Positions 18,391 through 26,868 of a stretch of DNA of 52,726 nt are shown here, in pieces (position 1 is the first letter of the stretch; each line of letters starts with the position of its first letter). The notes under the pieces were generated by a model that was given only the letters and a program-made list of their open reading frames with translations, had not been told where the DNA came from and made no database searches. The position numbers were made by a program, and so were the translations under genes. The stretch covers positions 1 through 52,726 of the forward strand of contig JAVVEM010000024.1 in the NCBI GenBank assembly GCA_032250805.1. Reading direction: 5' to 3'. The stretch comes from B18-G4 sp032250805 (GTDB lineage: Bacteria; Bacteroidota; Bacteroidia; Bacteroidales; B18-G4).

Positions 18391-18421
18391 ATAAGAAAGG
18401 CCGGCACCACCTGCACCGGCC
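18391..18421 (-). terminator. intrinsic terminator between the barrel gene and gldB
   Basis: On the minus strand GGCCGG (18421-18416) pairs with CCGGCC (18404-18399) around an 11-base loop, followed by TTTCTTAT. It ends transcription from the barrel gene at 18469. Its T-rich tail runs into TTATTTTG, a near-match to the -7 consensus, ten bases before the gldB ATG. Confidence 0.65.
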
Positions 18422-18468
18422 TGATGATTACGTAATTTAAGTTTGTTTATTTCGAGATGGAGTTTAAA

Positions 18469-19065
18469 TTACAGTATTTTCCAGCCCAGGCTTACGGTCC
18501 ACAGGTTATTTTTCATGTCAAATTTATTTAAACCTGCTTCGGGATCATGGATATTATTCAATCCCCACTCATATCGCACGTCGAGGGTAAGCATCATTAC
18601 ATCAACCCCGCCACCCAGCTGGAATGTCCAACTGGCATTTTTCAGGTCGTCCTCCTTTATGGGGTTTTCAATTTTTTCATCAAATTCGATATCTTTATTC
18701 ACGATCATCGAAATGGCTGGCCCGGCCATTACTCTCAGGTTAACGAGCTTGAAGTTGATAAACTTGTATCCAACCAGCACCGGCACCTGTACAGTATTCA
18801 GTTTAACAGTTGTTTTAAGGTTACGATCTTCAGTTTTAAGAACTCCACCCGTGGTTGAGAACATTACTTCGGGTTGCAGGAAAACCTTCTTGCCTACGCG
18901 GACAAATGCACCAAGCTGAAATCCTGTTTTCAATTCTTCGGTATAATCGTCCTTATCAACAGACAGCTTGCTCATGGTAATGCCGATCTTCGGACCGAAG
19001 GTCAATTGTGCAGATACGGCAGCTCCGAGAAAAAGAAATACGGATAATAAAATTAATTTTTTCAT
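18469..19065 (-). CDS. outer-membrane beta-barrel protein (PorT-family fold)
   Basis: 198 residues: signal peptide (MKKLILLSVFLFLGAAVSAQ), then alternating amphipathic strands. FGPKIGITMSKL at the start and PEVMFSTTGG are typical of the small outer-membrane barrels grouped as PF13568 (porT-like). It ends in an aromatic/hydrophobic strand (LGWKIL) as OmpA-type barrels do. The function is unknown. It is divergent from a second, larger barrel at 19261, and both lie between gldB and nadE. Confidence 0.8.
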   Translation of the reverse strand: MKKLILLSVFLFLGAAVSAQLTFGPKIGITMSKLSVDKDDYTEELKTGFQLGAFVRVGKKVFLQPEVMFSTTGGVLKTEDRNLKTTVKLNTVQVPVLVGYKFINFKLVNLRVMAGPAISMIVNKDIEFDEKIENPIKEDDLKNASWTFQLGGGVDVMMLTLDVRYEWGLNNIHDPEAGLNKFDMKNNLWTVSLGWKIL

Positions 19066-19110
19066 ATCTTTTTGAATTGGTTATTAATTATGCGTTGTTC
19101 ATGATATACA

Positions 19111-19118
19111 CAAAAATA
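19111..19118 (-). promoter_or_regulatory. -7 box TATTTTTG for the barrel gene at 18469-19065
   Basis: The minus strand reads TATTTTTG (perfect TAnnTTTG), 45 bases upstream of the ATG at 19065. A well-spaced TTG -33 box is not obvious. Confidence 0.45.
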
Positions 19119-19219
19119 TACACATCAACAGCTGTTTTTATTGTCTTTCGCAATATTTATTAACAATATGAATTTAAAAACTTGTTGATGCCAAACAGCA
19201 TACAATCCATGAATGATCA

Positions 19220-19227
19220 TATCTTTA
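19220..19227 (+). promoter_or_regulatory. -7-like box TATCTTTA for the PorT-like gene
   Basis: TATCTTTA, one base from consensus, lies 33 bases before ATG 19261. An in-frame ATG at 19213 lies upstream of this box, which supports 19261 as the true start together with the signal peptide. Confidence 0.4.
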
Positions 19228-19260
19228 GGCTGTAAACACGATCATAAAATTCGTATTAGG

Positions 19261-19956
19261 ATGAAAAAACAAGTATTTGTTGCCTGCCTGGTGATCAGTT
19301 TTTGTTTGTCGACGGTTTACAGTCAGCAAAAACCTTTTGTATTTGGCTTTAAGGCGGGGCCCAATATTGGCTGGATGAAGCCCGATACCAAAGGCTATCA
19401 GGGCAACGGGATAAAAGCGGGTTTCAGCTGGGGCTTTATTGCCGACTTTTTCCTGATGGAGAATTACGCGATCGCCACCGGCTTTGATGTGATCTTCCTG
19501 AATGCAGGCCTTGAGATCCCCCATGAAATAGATATGGATGAAATTCTTTCATACGAGGGAACTCTTCATCGCGATTACAGGTTGAAATATATCCAGATCC
19601 CTGTAAGCCTTCTGATGCGAACAAACCAACTGGGGAAGTTCAGGTTTTTTGGCAGGATCGGTTTCGGGGCCAACTTTCTGATCGGTGCCAAGGCTGATGA
19701 TGAATTCATCTCATCCGCTTACATTGAAAAATCTGATGACAACGATATCTATACCGACATGACTTTTATGCGGGCAGCACTCATACTGGGTGGCGGAGCA
19801 GAGTTCAACCTGGGTGGATCTACCAGCCTGATGGCGGGATTAACCTTTAATAACGGCTTTACTGATATCCTGAAGGGGAAGAACAGCCGCTACCCAAACC
19901 TGAGCAATAAAGCTCTGGCAAATTTTCTTTCGCTCGATATCGGGATCGTTTTTTAA
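19261..19956 (+). CDS. porT: PorT/SprT-like outer-membrane barrel, likely T9SS component
   Basis: 231 residues from ATG 19261, giving a signal peptide (MKKQVFVACLVISFCLSTVYSQ). The barrel motifs FGFKAGPNIGWM, RLKYIQIPVSLLMRT and FFGRIGFGANFL are characteristic of PorT/SprT proteins. PorT is an outer-membrane protein required for T9SS export in Porphyromonas gingivalis (SprT in Flavobacterium). Family paralogues are common, so the specific symbol rests on the YIQIPVSL segment, the length, and the gldB/nadE neighbourhood. The stop codon is ten bases before nadE, so the two are likely cotranscribed. Confidence 0.68.
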   Translation: MKKQVFVACLVISFCLSTVYSQQKPFVFGFKAGPNIGWMKPDTKGYQGNGIKAGFSWGFIADFFLMENYAIATGFDVIFLNAGLEIPHEIDMDEILSYEGTLHRDYRLKYIQIPVSLLMRTNQLGKFRFFGRIGFGANFLIGAKADDEFISSAYIEKSDDNDIYTDMTFMRAALILGGGAEFNLGGSTSLMAGLTFNNGFTDILKGKNSRYPNLSNKALANFLSLDIGIVF

Positions 19957-19965
19957 CTTTACAGT

Positions 19966-21615
19966 GTGAAAATATCACTTGCACAGATCAATTACCACAT
20001 TGGTAACTTCGAAAGCAATACAGCAAAGATCGTTGCAGCCATCGAACAGGCTAAAACTGAAGGTGCCGACCTTGTTGTCCTTGCCGAGTTGGCGGTAAGC
20101 GGATATCCGCCCCGCGATTTTCTCGAATTTGATGATTTTATCGACAGGTGCTATGCTTCCGTGGAGGAGATTGTCAGCCACTGCCAGGGTATTGCTGCCA
20201 TTGTTGGCAGTCCCACCCGCAGGGAAGAGATCAAGGGCAAAGACCTGCATAACTCTGCCATATTCCTGGCAAATGGCAAAATCCGGGCCATGGCGCACAA
20301 ATCGCTTCTGCCCAATTATGATATTTTCGACGAATACCGCTATTTTGAGTCCTGCCGCAAATTTGAGGTGATCGAATATATGGGGAAGAAGATCGCCCTC
20401 ACCATATGCGAAGATATCTGGGATATTGGCGAAGATCCTCTGTATACTATCAGTCCGATGGATGAACTGATAAAACAGAAGCCCGACCTGATGATCAACA
20501 TAGCGGCTTCACCTTTCGACTATGAACAGGCCCAAACACGTAAATCGGTGATCCTTGCCAACGTGGAAAAATATAAGCTTCCGCTGTTTTATGTGAACCA
20601 TGTGGGCGCACAGACCGAATTGCTGTTCGATGGCGGTTCGCTGGTAGCCAGCCCGAAAGGATTCATTTTTGATGAACTGGATTATTTTGTCGAAGACCAG
20701 AAGTTGTATCTGCTGGATGATGTGCTTGCTGCAGATCTGGCTGAAGGAAAGGACCCTGGTGGTATTACAACCGACAGAACCGCCCTCATCCACGATGCCC
20801 TGGTGATGGGGGTAAAGAACTATTTTGGAAAGCTTGGATTTGGCAGGGCTATCCTTGGCCTCTCGGGAGGGATCGACTCTGCCGTTACCATGGTAATTGC
20901 CACCCGGGCCCTGGGCCCGGAAAATGTCAGGGCGGTATTGTTGCCCTCGGAGTTTTCGTCGGCCCACTCCATAGAAGATGCCCGGAAACTTGCCGAAAAC
21001 CTTGGCGCACCCTACGATGTCATCCCCATCCGCGATGCGTTCAAACAAATGGAAAATACGCTCAAACCTCTCTTCGGCGATCTTCCCTTCAATATCGCTG
21101 AAGAAAACATTCAGGCACGATTAAGGGGGTTAATTCTCATGGCCCTTTCAAACAAGTTCGGGCATATTCTTCTGAATACGTCCAACAAAAGCGAAGCGGC
21201 AGTGGGGTACAGTACGCTCTATGGCGACATGAACGGCGGCATTTCAGTGCTGGGTGATGTTTACAAGACGGAGGTTTTTCGTCTGGCGCGATATATGAAC
21301 AAAGACGGGGAGGTAATCCCTGAAAATACAATTGTAAAACCACCCTCGGCAGAACTCAGGCCGGAGCAGAAAGATACCGATTCACTGCCTGAATATGATA
21401 TTCTCGACGAGATCCTGTACCAGTATATCGAAAAAAGAAAAGGCCCGCGCGAACTGGTGCAGATGGGCTTCGAAAAAACGGTTGTCGACAGGATACTGAA
21501 ACTTGTGAATACCAGCGAATACAAGCGTTATCAAACACCTCCCATATTAAGGGTTTCCTCAAAGGCTTTCGGCATGGGAAGAAGAATGCCGATCGTGGGG
21601 AAATACTTATCCTGA
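19966..21615 (+). CDS. nadE: glutamine-hydrolysing NAD+ synthetase
   Basis: 549 residues, two domains. The N-terminal nitrilase-like glutaminase has the triad E41 (AELAVSGYPP), K112 (HKSLLPNYDIF) and C148 (TICEDIW). The C-terminal synthetase has the ATP pyrophosphatase loop SGGIDS (300-305). It makes NAD+ from deamido-NAD, ATP and glutamine-derived ammonia. The start is GTG, which gives the expected KISLAQINY opening. A TAACTTTA sequence at 19954-19961, overlapping the upstream stop codon, ends only four bases before the GTG. In flavobacteria nadE often neighbours gldB/gldC, as it does here. Confidence 0.95.
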   Translation: MKISLAQINYHIGNFESNTAKIVAAIEQAKTEGADLVVLAELAVSGYPPRDFLEFDDFIDRCYASVEEIVSHCQGIAAIVGSPTRREEIKGKDLHNSAIFLANGKIRAMAHKSLLPNYDIFDEYRYFESCRKFEVIEYMGKKIALTICEDIWDIGEDPLYTISPMDELIKQKPDLMINIAASPFDYEQAQTRKSVILANVEKYKLPLFYVNHVGAQTELLFDGGSLVASPKGFIFDELDYFVEDQKLYLLDDVLAADLAEGKDPGGITTDRTALIHDALVMGVKNYFGKLGFGRAILGLSGGIDSAVTMVIATRALGPENVRAVLLPSEFSSAHSIEDARKLAENLGAPYDVIPIRDAFKQMENTLKPLFGDLPFNIAEENIQARLRGLILMALSNKFGHILLNTSNKSEAAVGYSTLYGDMNGGISVLGDVYKTEVFRLARYMNKDGEVIPENTIVKPPSAELRPEQKDTDSLPEYDILDEILYQYIEKRKGPRELVQMGFEKTVVDRILKLVNTSEYKRYQTPPILRVSSKAFGMGRRMPIVGKYLS

Positions 21616-21656
21616 TCGTGTGGGTCTTGCACAATACAAAGTCTGCTCATACTCAC

Positions 21657-21687
21657 TTGTTTCTCTGATCTTTATTTGTTACATTTG
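21657..21687 (+). promoter_or_regulatory. Bacteroidota promoter for the type B cargo gene
   Basis: TTG (21657-21659), 20 bases, then TACATTTG (21680-21687), a perfect TAnnTTTG -7 box. The start codon follows at 21715, so the leader is about 20-25 bases. Confidence 0.75.
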
Positions 21688-21714
21688 AGGTATTGTTATT
21701 CTTTTGTTTAATGG

Positions 21715-24700
21715 ATGTTACTTTACAATAAACTATTTATACCATCCCGGTTGATATTCAGGATACTTTTTGCAGCGCTCCTGGTCAATACCCTGCAATA
21801 TTCCTGGTCACAGGAATATAAAAGGGCCGATATCTGGTATTTTGGCAGAAATGCAGGGATAGATTTCAGCAGTGGGGAACCTGTCGCCATCTATGATAAC
21901 GCGCTTTCGTCAGGAGGGACCAGCAGGGCCTTTATTGCCATGAGCGATACCAACAGCAATCTGCTTTTCTATTCAAATGGCCTGGCCATCAGAAACCGGA
22001 ATCATCAGCCTATCGATAATACCTACATGCCCGCATCTTATGATGTGATCTCTTTTCCGGTTTACGGATCTGACCACGAATATTATGTTTTTTCGGCCCC
22101 CAACTTTTATCTCGGGCCGCTCAATGCATTTTACTATGGCATTGTCGACATGAGCCTTAACGGAGGACTGGGTGGCGTGAGCGAACCCGTTCATATGAGC
22201 AGTGTTTGGGATCCTGACCAAAAACTCACCGCTACACGGCATAAGAATAAAAAAGATGCCTGGGTAGTTACCCGAAGAATTACCGAAGAGTATTATGCTT
22301 CTATTCTGGTAACGGGCGATTCGGTTCATACCCAACCGGTGCTGAGCCCGGCACCCTCATTTGTTGAAGATACGATGTGGGGCGTGTCACAGTTGAACGG
22401 ACAGATCAGGATATCATATGATAACAAATATCTCATTAACACAAACAATGGTTTGGATGTGCAATCAGACTCATCAGACAGGGTGGAGGTTTGTAAATTT
22501 GATGACAATACTGGAGTGATCACATATTTGTATTATTTCAGAATTCGTGATGCAGACGATATCTGGGCACCCATTGGAGCAGAATTCTCGCCCGATTCAA
22601 AGTATCTGTATATAAGCGGATTCACTGATTACTCTGATATTGGCTTTGTGTTTCAGTTTGACATGCAGCATATTGAAGATTCTGCCGCTTTTTTGCAATC
22701 AAGAATTTTGGTTGGCCAGGATATGAGGATGTTTGGGATGCAACTGGCCAGGGATGGAAAAATATATATTACCCTGCGGCCTGAGGGCCCGGGCGAAACG
22801 CCCTACCTTTCAGTAATAAATGATCCCTGGAAACAGGGAACAGCCTGCAATTTTCAAACTCAGGCCGTTTTTCTCACTCCCGGCGCCGGCACGGGCATGC
22901 TCACCAAGATTTTTCCTTATTATCTGTTCCGCTTTGATTATGAAGGCATATGTGAAGGCGAAACTTTTTACTTTGATCACTGGTTTGTCCCGGATCCTGT
23001 TTATATTGAATGGAATTTTGGTGACCTTGCTTCCGGAGCAAACAATACTTCAGGCCTTCCCAATCCCACCCATGTCTTTACTGACGGCGGAACATACGAA
23101 GTATCGGTTTACGTGGAATATTCCAACGGGAGAATAGAGGAAACATCACGTAAAATAGAAGTGGAATATAAGCCGGAGCCCGACCTGGGGCCCGATACCT
23201 CGATCTGCAATGGTGGTGAAATTTTACTTGACGCTGAGTGCGGGCCCCATATTTATTCATGGAGCAATGGTGCTTTCGGGACCAACCAGATCACTGTCGC
23301 AGATAGTGGATGGTACTGGGTAAGGGTAGAAAATGAAGCGGGCTGCTATGCCCTGGATTTTGTTCATATATCTTTCCACAATACGGCTTTTGCCGATACT
23401 GCCAATATGATCATTAGTCCGACAACATGTGGGGGCAGTACTGGAGCCATTAAAGGGCTTGTCATTAATGGTACGCCGCCACTGGCCTATCGATGGCTTG
23501 ATGACATGGGCAATGCCATATCATCATCGCCCGACATCTATCATTTGCCTGTAGGGAACTATACCCTGGAGGTGACCGACAACAATGGCTGCATAAATTA
23601 TTTCGGCCCGTATACCATCCACGATGCCGGCGAAGTGCTTATTGAGGAAGTACACTTTAGTCAGGAATATTGTGACCAGCAGGATGCTTCCATCACGGTT
23701 ACTGCCGTTTCCGGCCTGGGCGATATGCTTTTTTACTCCATTGATAACGGTGCAAACTACTATGCCAATCAAGGCATATTTACCGGACTTTCGGCCGGGA
23801 GCTATGCCGTGCGAGTGAAGGATTCATCCGATTGCCAGGATGTATATATCAACAACCCGCTGATGATTGAAAATATGGATGCCCCTGAGATAGTTGATGT
23901 GCAGACAGGTGCATGCACCTCAGGACAAAGCAATGGTTCTATCGCGATCACGGCTATTGGCGGAGGGGATACGCTTTACTACTCCAACGACAATGGTGTA
24001 ACTTTCCAGGTAAACGATGGAGGATTCTATAACCTGCTGGCAGGGTTCTACACCTGTGTGGTGATGGATGAAGTGGGCTGCGATACCAACTTTGTTGTGG
24101 AGGTGCCGGAGGAGATCACGCTTCGCCTGCAGGCGGTGGCCGGCGATGATGAAGTGTGCCCGGGCAATGCTGCTTTTGTGCCATTATACGTGAGCAACTT
24201 CAATGATGTGGCTTATTTTAAAACCACCCTGCTGTATGACAGGACCCTGCTTACCTGCACGGGCTTTGCCAACCCCCATGCTCAGATAGAAGATTCACTG
24301 GAAGTGATGTTGTTTCCGGCTGAAGGGAGGGTAGAACTGCTGTGGCATGCCCCGGCAGTGATTTTGCCCGACAACACAGCATTAACCGACCTGGTATTTG
24401 AATCGCTTGACCCGGGCCTGAGCACGGTGGACTGGGATGGCAGTGCCGGGGCCAGCCTGTTCCTGAACTCCACAGGACTGACCATACCCGTTGATTACTA
24501 CCTGGGAAGCGTACGCATCTATCAGGAAGTGCTTTTCAGCATTGGTTCTGCTGTTGAAGCCTGCCAGGGCGATGATATTGAGATCAGCCCTGTTTTATTG
24601 TCGGGCAACGGAGAGGTGAGCTATATCTGGACAGATCCGTCGGGTGCAGTCAGTAGTAATGGAATTTTGTCCATCAGCAATGCCCAAACATCTCATTCAG

Positions 24701-25284
24701 GTACCTGGACACTAAAAGTTAGTGATACGCTGGATTGTTATTCGGAAGAATCCGTTGAAATACTGGTCCATCCAAACCCGGTTCCGGCTTTTGCCGGGCA
24801 GGATACCATCACGACAGAAGACCCGTTGGAGATTGATGCCGGCGATGGTTTTTCAAGCTATCTCTGGAACAACGGTGAAACCAATCAGGTTATCACTGCA
24901 GAGCTCGAAGACTGGTACAGCGTAATGATCGAATCCTTGTATGGCTGCACAGGCAGAGATTCTGTTTACGTGAAGTTTATTGCTGCCCCGCCACCTGAAC
25001 CCATTGCAGACATGATCCAGGTTCCCAATGCCTTTACACCGGATAATGACGGCCTGAACGATGAATTCAGGGTGATCAATCCTCCTGACAATTTAACATC
25101 TTTCAACATGTACATTTTTAACCGCTGGGGGCAGTTGGTCTTTGAGTCAGGCGAAATCTCTCCCGGCTGGGATGGCACATACCAAAACCAACCAGCTCCG
25201 GCCGGAACGTATGTTTACAGGATAAAATACGCTATTCATGGTGTTGATTTTGATGCCTCGGGGGTGGTGTTGCTGGTGAGATAA
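21715..25284 (+). CDS. large T9SS cargo with type B (CHU_C) sorting domain
   Basis: 1189 residues with an N-terminal signal. Residues about 35-400 resemble the propeller-like domain of large gliding-associated proteins (WYFGRNAGIDFSSGEP). A PKD domain lies near 430-490 (WNFGDLASGA). Repeats resembling SprB repeats start near 569, 655 and 735 (TDNNGC, STGAIKG). Residues about 808-935 read like a cohesin-type domain (PLYVSNFNDVAYFKTTLLYD). Ig-like domains follow, one with SSYLWNNGETNQ. The last 89 residues (VPNAFTPDNDGLNDEF ... NRWGQLVF) are the gliding motility-associated CHU_C domain, the type B signal. It is probably a surface adhesin. The ATG at 21711 is in another frame. Confidence 0.9.
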   Translation: MLLYNKLFIPSRLIFRILFAALLVNTLQYSWSQEYKRADIWYFGRNAGIDFSSGEPVAIYDNALSSGGTSRAFIAMSDTNSNLLFYSNGLAIRNRNHQPIDNTYMPASYDVISFPVYGSDHEYYVFSAPNFYLGPLNAFYYGIVDMSLNGGLGGVSEPVHMSSVWDPDQKLTATRHKNKKDAWVVTRRITEEYYASILVTGDSVHTQPVLSPAPSFVEDTMWGVSQLNGQIRISYDNKYLINTNNGLDVQSDSSDRVEVCKFDDNTGVITYLYYFRIRDADDIWAPIGAEFSPDSKYLYISGFTDYSDIGFVFQFDMQHIEDSAAFLQSRILVGQDMRMFGMQLARDGKIYITLRPEGPGETPYLSVINDPWKQGTACNFQTQAVFLTPGAGTGMLTKIFPYYLFRFDYEGICEGETFYFDHWFVPDPVYIEWNFGDLASGANNTSGLPNPTHVFTDGGTYEVSVYVEYSNGRIEETSRKIEVEYKPEPDLGPDTSICNGGEILLDAECGPHIYSWSNGAFGTNQITVADSGWYWVRVENEAGCYALDFVHISFHNTAFADTANMIISPTTCGGSTGAIKGLVINGTPPLAYRWLDDMGNAISSSPDIYHLPVGNYTLEVTDNNGCINYFGPYTIHDAGEVLIEEVHFSQEYCDQQDASITVTAVSGLGDMLFYSIDNGANYYANQGIFTGLSAGSYAVRVKDSSDCQDVYINNPLMIENMDAPEIVDVQTGACTSGQSNGSIAITAIGGGDTLYYSNDNGVTFQVNDGGFYNLLAGFYTCVVMDEVGCDTNFVVEVPEEITLRLQAVAGDDEVCPGNAAFVPLYVSNFNDVAYFKTTLLYDRTLLTCTGFANPHAQIEDSLEVMLFPAEGRVELLWHAPAVILPDNTALTDLVFESLDPGLSTVDWDGSAGASLFLNSTGLTIPVDYYLGSVRIYQEVLFSIGSAVEACQGDDIEISPVLLSGNGEVSYIWTDPSGAVSSNGILSISNAQTSHSGTWTLKVSDTLDCYSEESVEILVHPNPVPAFAGQDTITTEDPLEIDAGDGFSSYLWNNGETNQVITAELEDWYSVMIESLYGCTGRDSVYVKFIAAPPPEPIADMIQVPNAFTPDNDGLNDEFRVINPPDNLTSFNMYIFNRWGQLVFESGEISPGWDGTYQNQPAPAGTYVYRIKYAIHGVDFDASGVVLLVR

Positions 25285-25291
25285 GCAATGA

Positions 25292-25312
25292 GTGCCGGGT
25301 GCCGGGTGCCGA
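25292..25312. repeat. heptamer array (GTGCCGG x3)
   Basis: Three units GTGCCGG, GTGCCGG, GTGCCGA in register, starting seven bases after the stop codon of the type B cargo gene. Confidence 0.65.
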
Positions 25313-25360
25313 ATTCCGAGTAATTCATAGGGTCACTGGTTACGACGGTACGAAGAGAAA

Positions 25361-25417
25361 TAACAAATAACAAATAACGAATAACAAATCTGGTTTCTGG
25401 TCTCTGGTTTCTGGCTT
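25361..25417. repeat. two adjacent heptamer arrays (TAACAAA x4, CTGGTTT x4)
   Basis: TAACAAA, TAACAAA, TAACGAA, TAACAAA (25361-25388), one spacer base, then CTGGTTT, CTGGTCT, CTGGTTT, CTGGCTT (25390-25417). Two unrelated unit sequences share the 7-bp period side by side. Confidence 0.85.
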
Positions 25418-25519
25418 TACCCTCCGAATCAGAAAATTATATGGCATGGCATTTAAACAATCTGAACAGTGTAAAATGTACATTGTAAAGTGTAAATTAT
25501 ACAGGCTCTAAACGCCTTC

Positions 25520-25765
25520 TTACACTGATTCGACCGATTTAATTTCCGGAATGGCTTTGAGCACTGCACTTTCAACACCGTTTTTGAGTGTCATGGTGCT
25601 GTAGGGGCATGAGCCGCAGGCTCCGGTGAGCCTGACATTCACGGTCATATCGTCGGTGAGTTCCACAAATTCTATGTCGCCGCCATCATTCTGAAGATAG
25701 GGACGGATCTGTTCAAGGACATTAAGCACCTTTTTCTTTGTTGTTTCTTTATCTGCTTGGCTCAT
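25520..25765 (-). CDS. NifU-like Fe-S scaffold (NifU C-terminal domain)
   Basis: 81 residues, only the NifU C-terminal domain. The key motif is TGACGSCPYSTMTLKNG, whose CxxC pair binds a labile Fe-S cluster for delivery to apoproteins. The acidic start of the domain (RPYLQNDGGDIEFVEL) is also typical. It lies ten bases after the Mrp gene on the same strand, so the two form an Fe-S cluster operon. Confidence 0.92.
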   Translation of the reverse strand: MSQADKETTKKKVLNVLEQIRPYLQNDGGDIEFVELTDDMTVNVRLTGACGSCPYSTMTLKNGVESAVLKAIPEIKSVESV

Positions 25766-25775
25766 GATATGTTTT

Positions 25776-26819
25776 TTAATTATTTTTTATCTTTTTCAGT
25801 TCTTTATCAATATTTTTCGCCAGCTGCATGAATGCTGCCGTTACCGGTGAGTCGTCGTCAAGGGCGATTGGCGCTCCTTTATCACCCGAATCGCAAATGC
25901 CCTGTACCAGGGGAATTTCTCCCAGGAGGGGAACACCGGATTTTTTAGCGAGTGTTTTTCCTCCTTCGCGCCCGAAGATGTAATATTTGTTATCAGGCAG
26001 TTCGGCAGGAGTAAAATACGACATATTCTCGACCAGTCCGAGGACAGGGATCCTGATCTGTTCCTGATTGAACATGCTGATTGCTTTGCGGGCATCGGCC
26101 AGGGCCACTTCCTGCGGTGTAGTTACCACGGCAATACCTGAGATTTTAAAGTCCTGGGCCAGCGTAAGCTGAACGTCGCCCGTGCCCGGGGGCAGGTCGA
26201 TCACCAGATAATCAAGCTCGCCCCATTCCGTTTCTCCCAGGAGCTGTTTCAGCGCATTTGAAGCCATGGGTCCGCGCCAGATCAATGCTTGTGAGGGGTC
26301 CACAAAAAAGCCTATCGAAAGCACCTTGATCCCGTATTTTTCAACCGGAATGATCCATTGCTGTCCGTTCTCGTTTTTTACTGCGGGCTTTGCATGAACA
26401 ACATCAAACATCAGTGGTATGGACGGCCCGTAAATATCAGCATCAACAATTCCTGTTTTAAAGCCCTGCCTGGAAAGTGCTATGGCCAGGTTGGCAGCCA
26501 CAGTTGATTTGCCCACTCCGCCCTTACCGGATGCCACTGCGACAATATTTTTAACCTTTGCCAGGGGGTCGGCAGGATAGCGGATCTCAACATCCACTTC
26601 GGCATCCTGATCTACATTATTTACGATTGCACTGATGCAGGCCTGGCGCAGTGTGTTTTCATTTTGTTCATCCCTTTCGGCAAAAAACAGGGCGAAACTC
26701 ACTTTTTTGCCATCTACCTTAATATCGCGCACCATATCGAGGGCAGCTACATTGTCGTGTTTCGGGAAATATAATACGCCCTTGAGGGCTTCAAATGCGT
26801 CTTCTTTACGGATTTCCAT
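25776..26819 (-). CDS. Mrp/ApbC (NBP35) family Fe-S cluster carrier ATPase
   Basis: 347 residues. An N-terminal DUF59/MIP18-like domain (about 1-90) precedes the deviant Walker A motif GKGGVGKST, then switch segments with DADIYGPSIP and VIDLPPGTGD. The family binds and transfers Fe-S clusters in an ATP-dependent way in the cytoplasm. The CxxC often present near the C-terminus of NBP35 proteins is not evident, as in many bacterial Mrp proteins. The downstream NifU-like gene supports the Fe-S role. A perfect -7 box lies 20 bases upstream. Confidence 0.93.
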   Translation of the reverse strand: MEIRKEDAFEALKGVLYFPKHDNVAALDMVRDIKVDGKKVSFALFFAERDEQNENTLRQACISAIVNNVDQDAEVDVEIRYPADPLAKVKNIVAVASGKGGVGKSTVAANLAIALSRQGFKTGIVDADIYGPSIPLMFDVVHAKPAVKNENGQQWIIPVEKYGIKVLSIGFFVDPSQALIWRGPMASNALKQLLGETEWGELDYLVIDLPPGTGDVQLTLAQDFKISGIAVVTTPQEVALADARKAISMFNQEQIRIPVLGLVENMSYFTPAELPDNKYYIFGREGGKTLAKKSGVPLLGEIPLVQGICDSGDKGAPIALDDDSPVTAAFMQLAKNIDKELKKIKNN

Positions 26820-26839
26820 CTTATATTGTTTTGAGGGTG

Positions 26840-26847
26840 CAAAGATA
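26840..26847 (-). promoter_or_regulatory. -7 box TATCTTTG for mrp-nifU
   Basis: The minus strand reads TATCTTTG, a perfect consensus match, with 20 bases between it and the ATG at 26819. No TTG at the expected -33 spacing. Confidence 0.6.
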
Positions 26848-26868
26848 AGAATTATTGGAAATCAGAGA

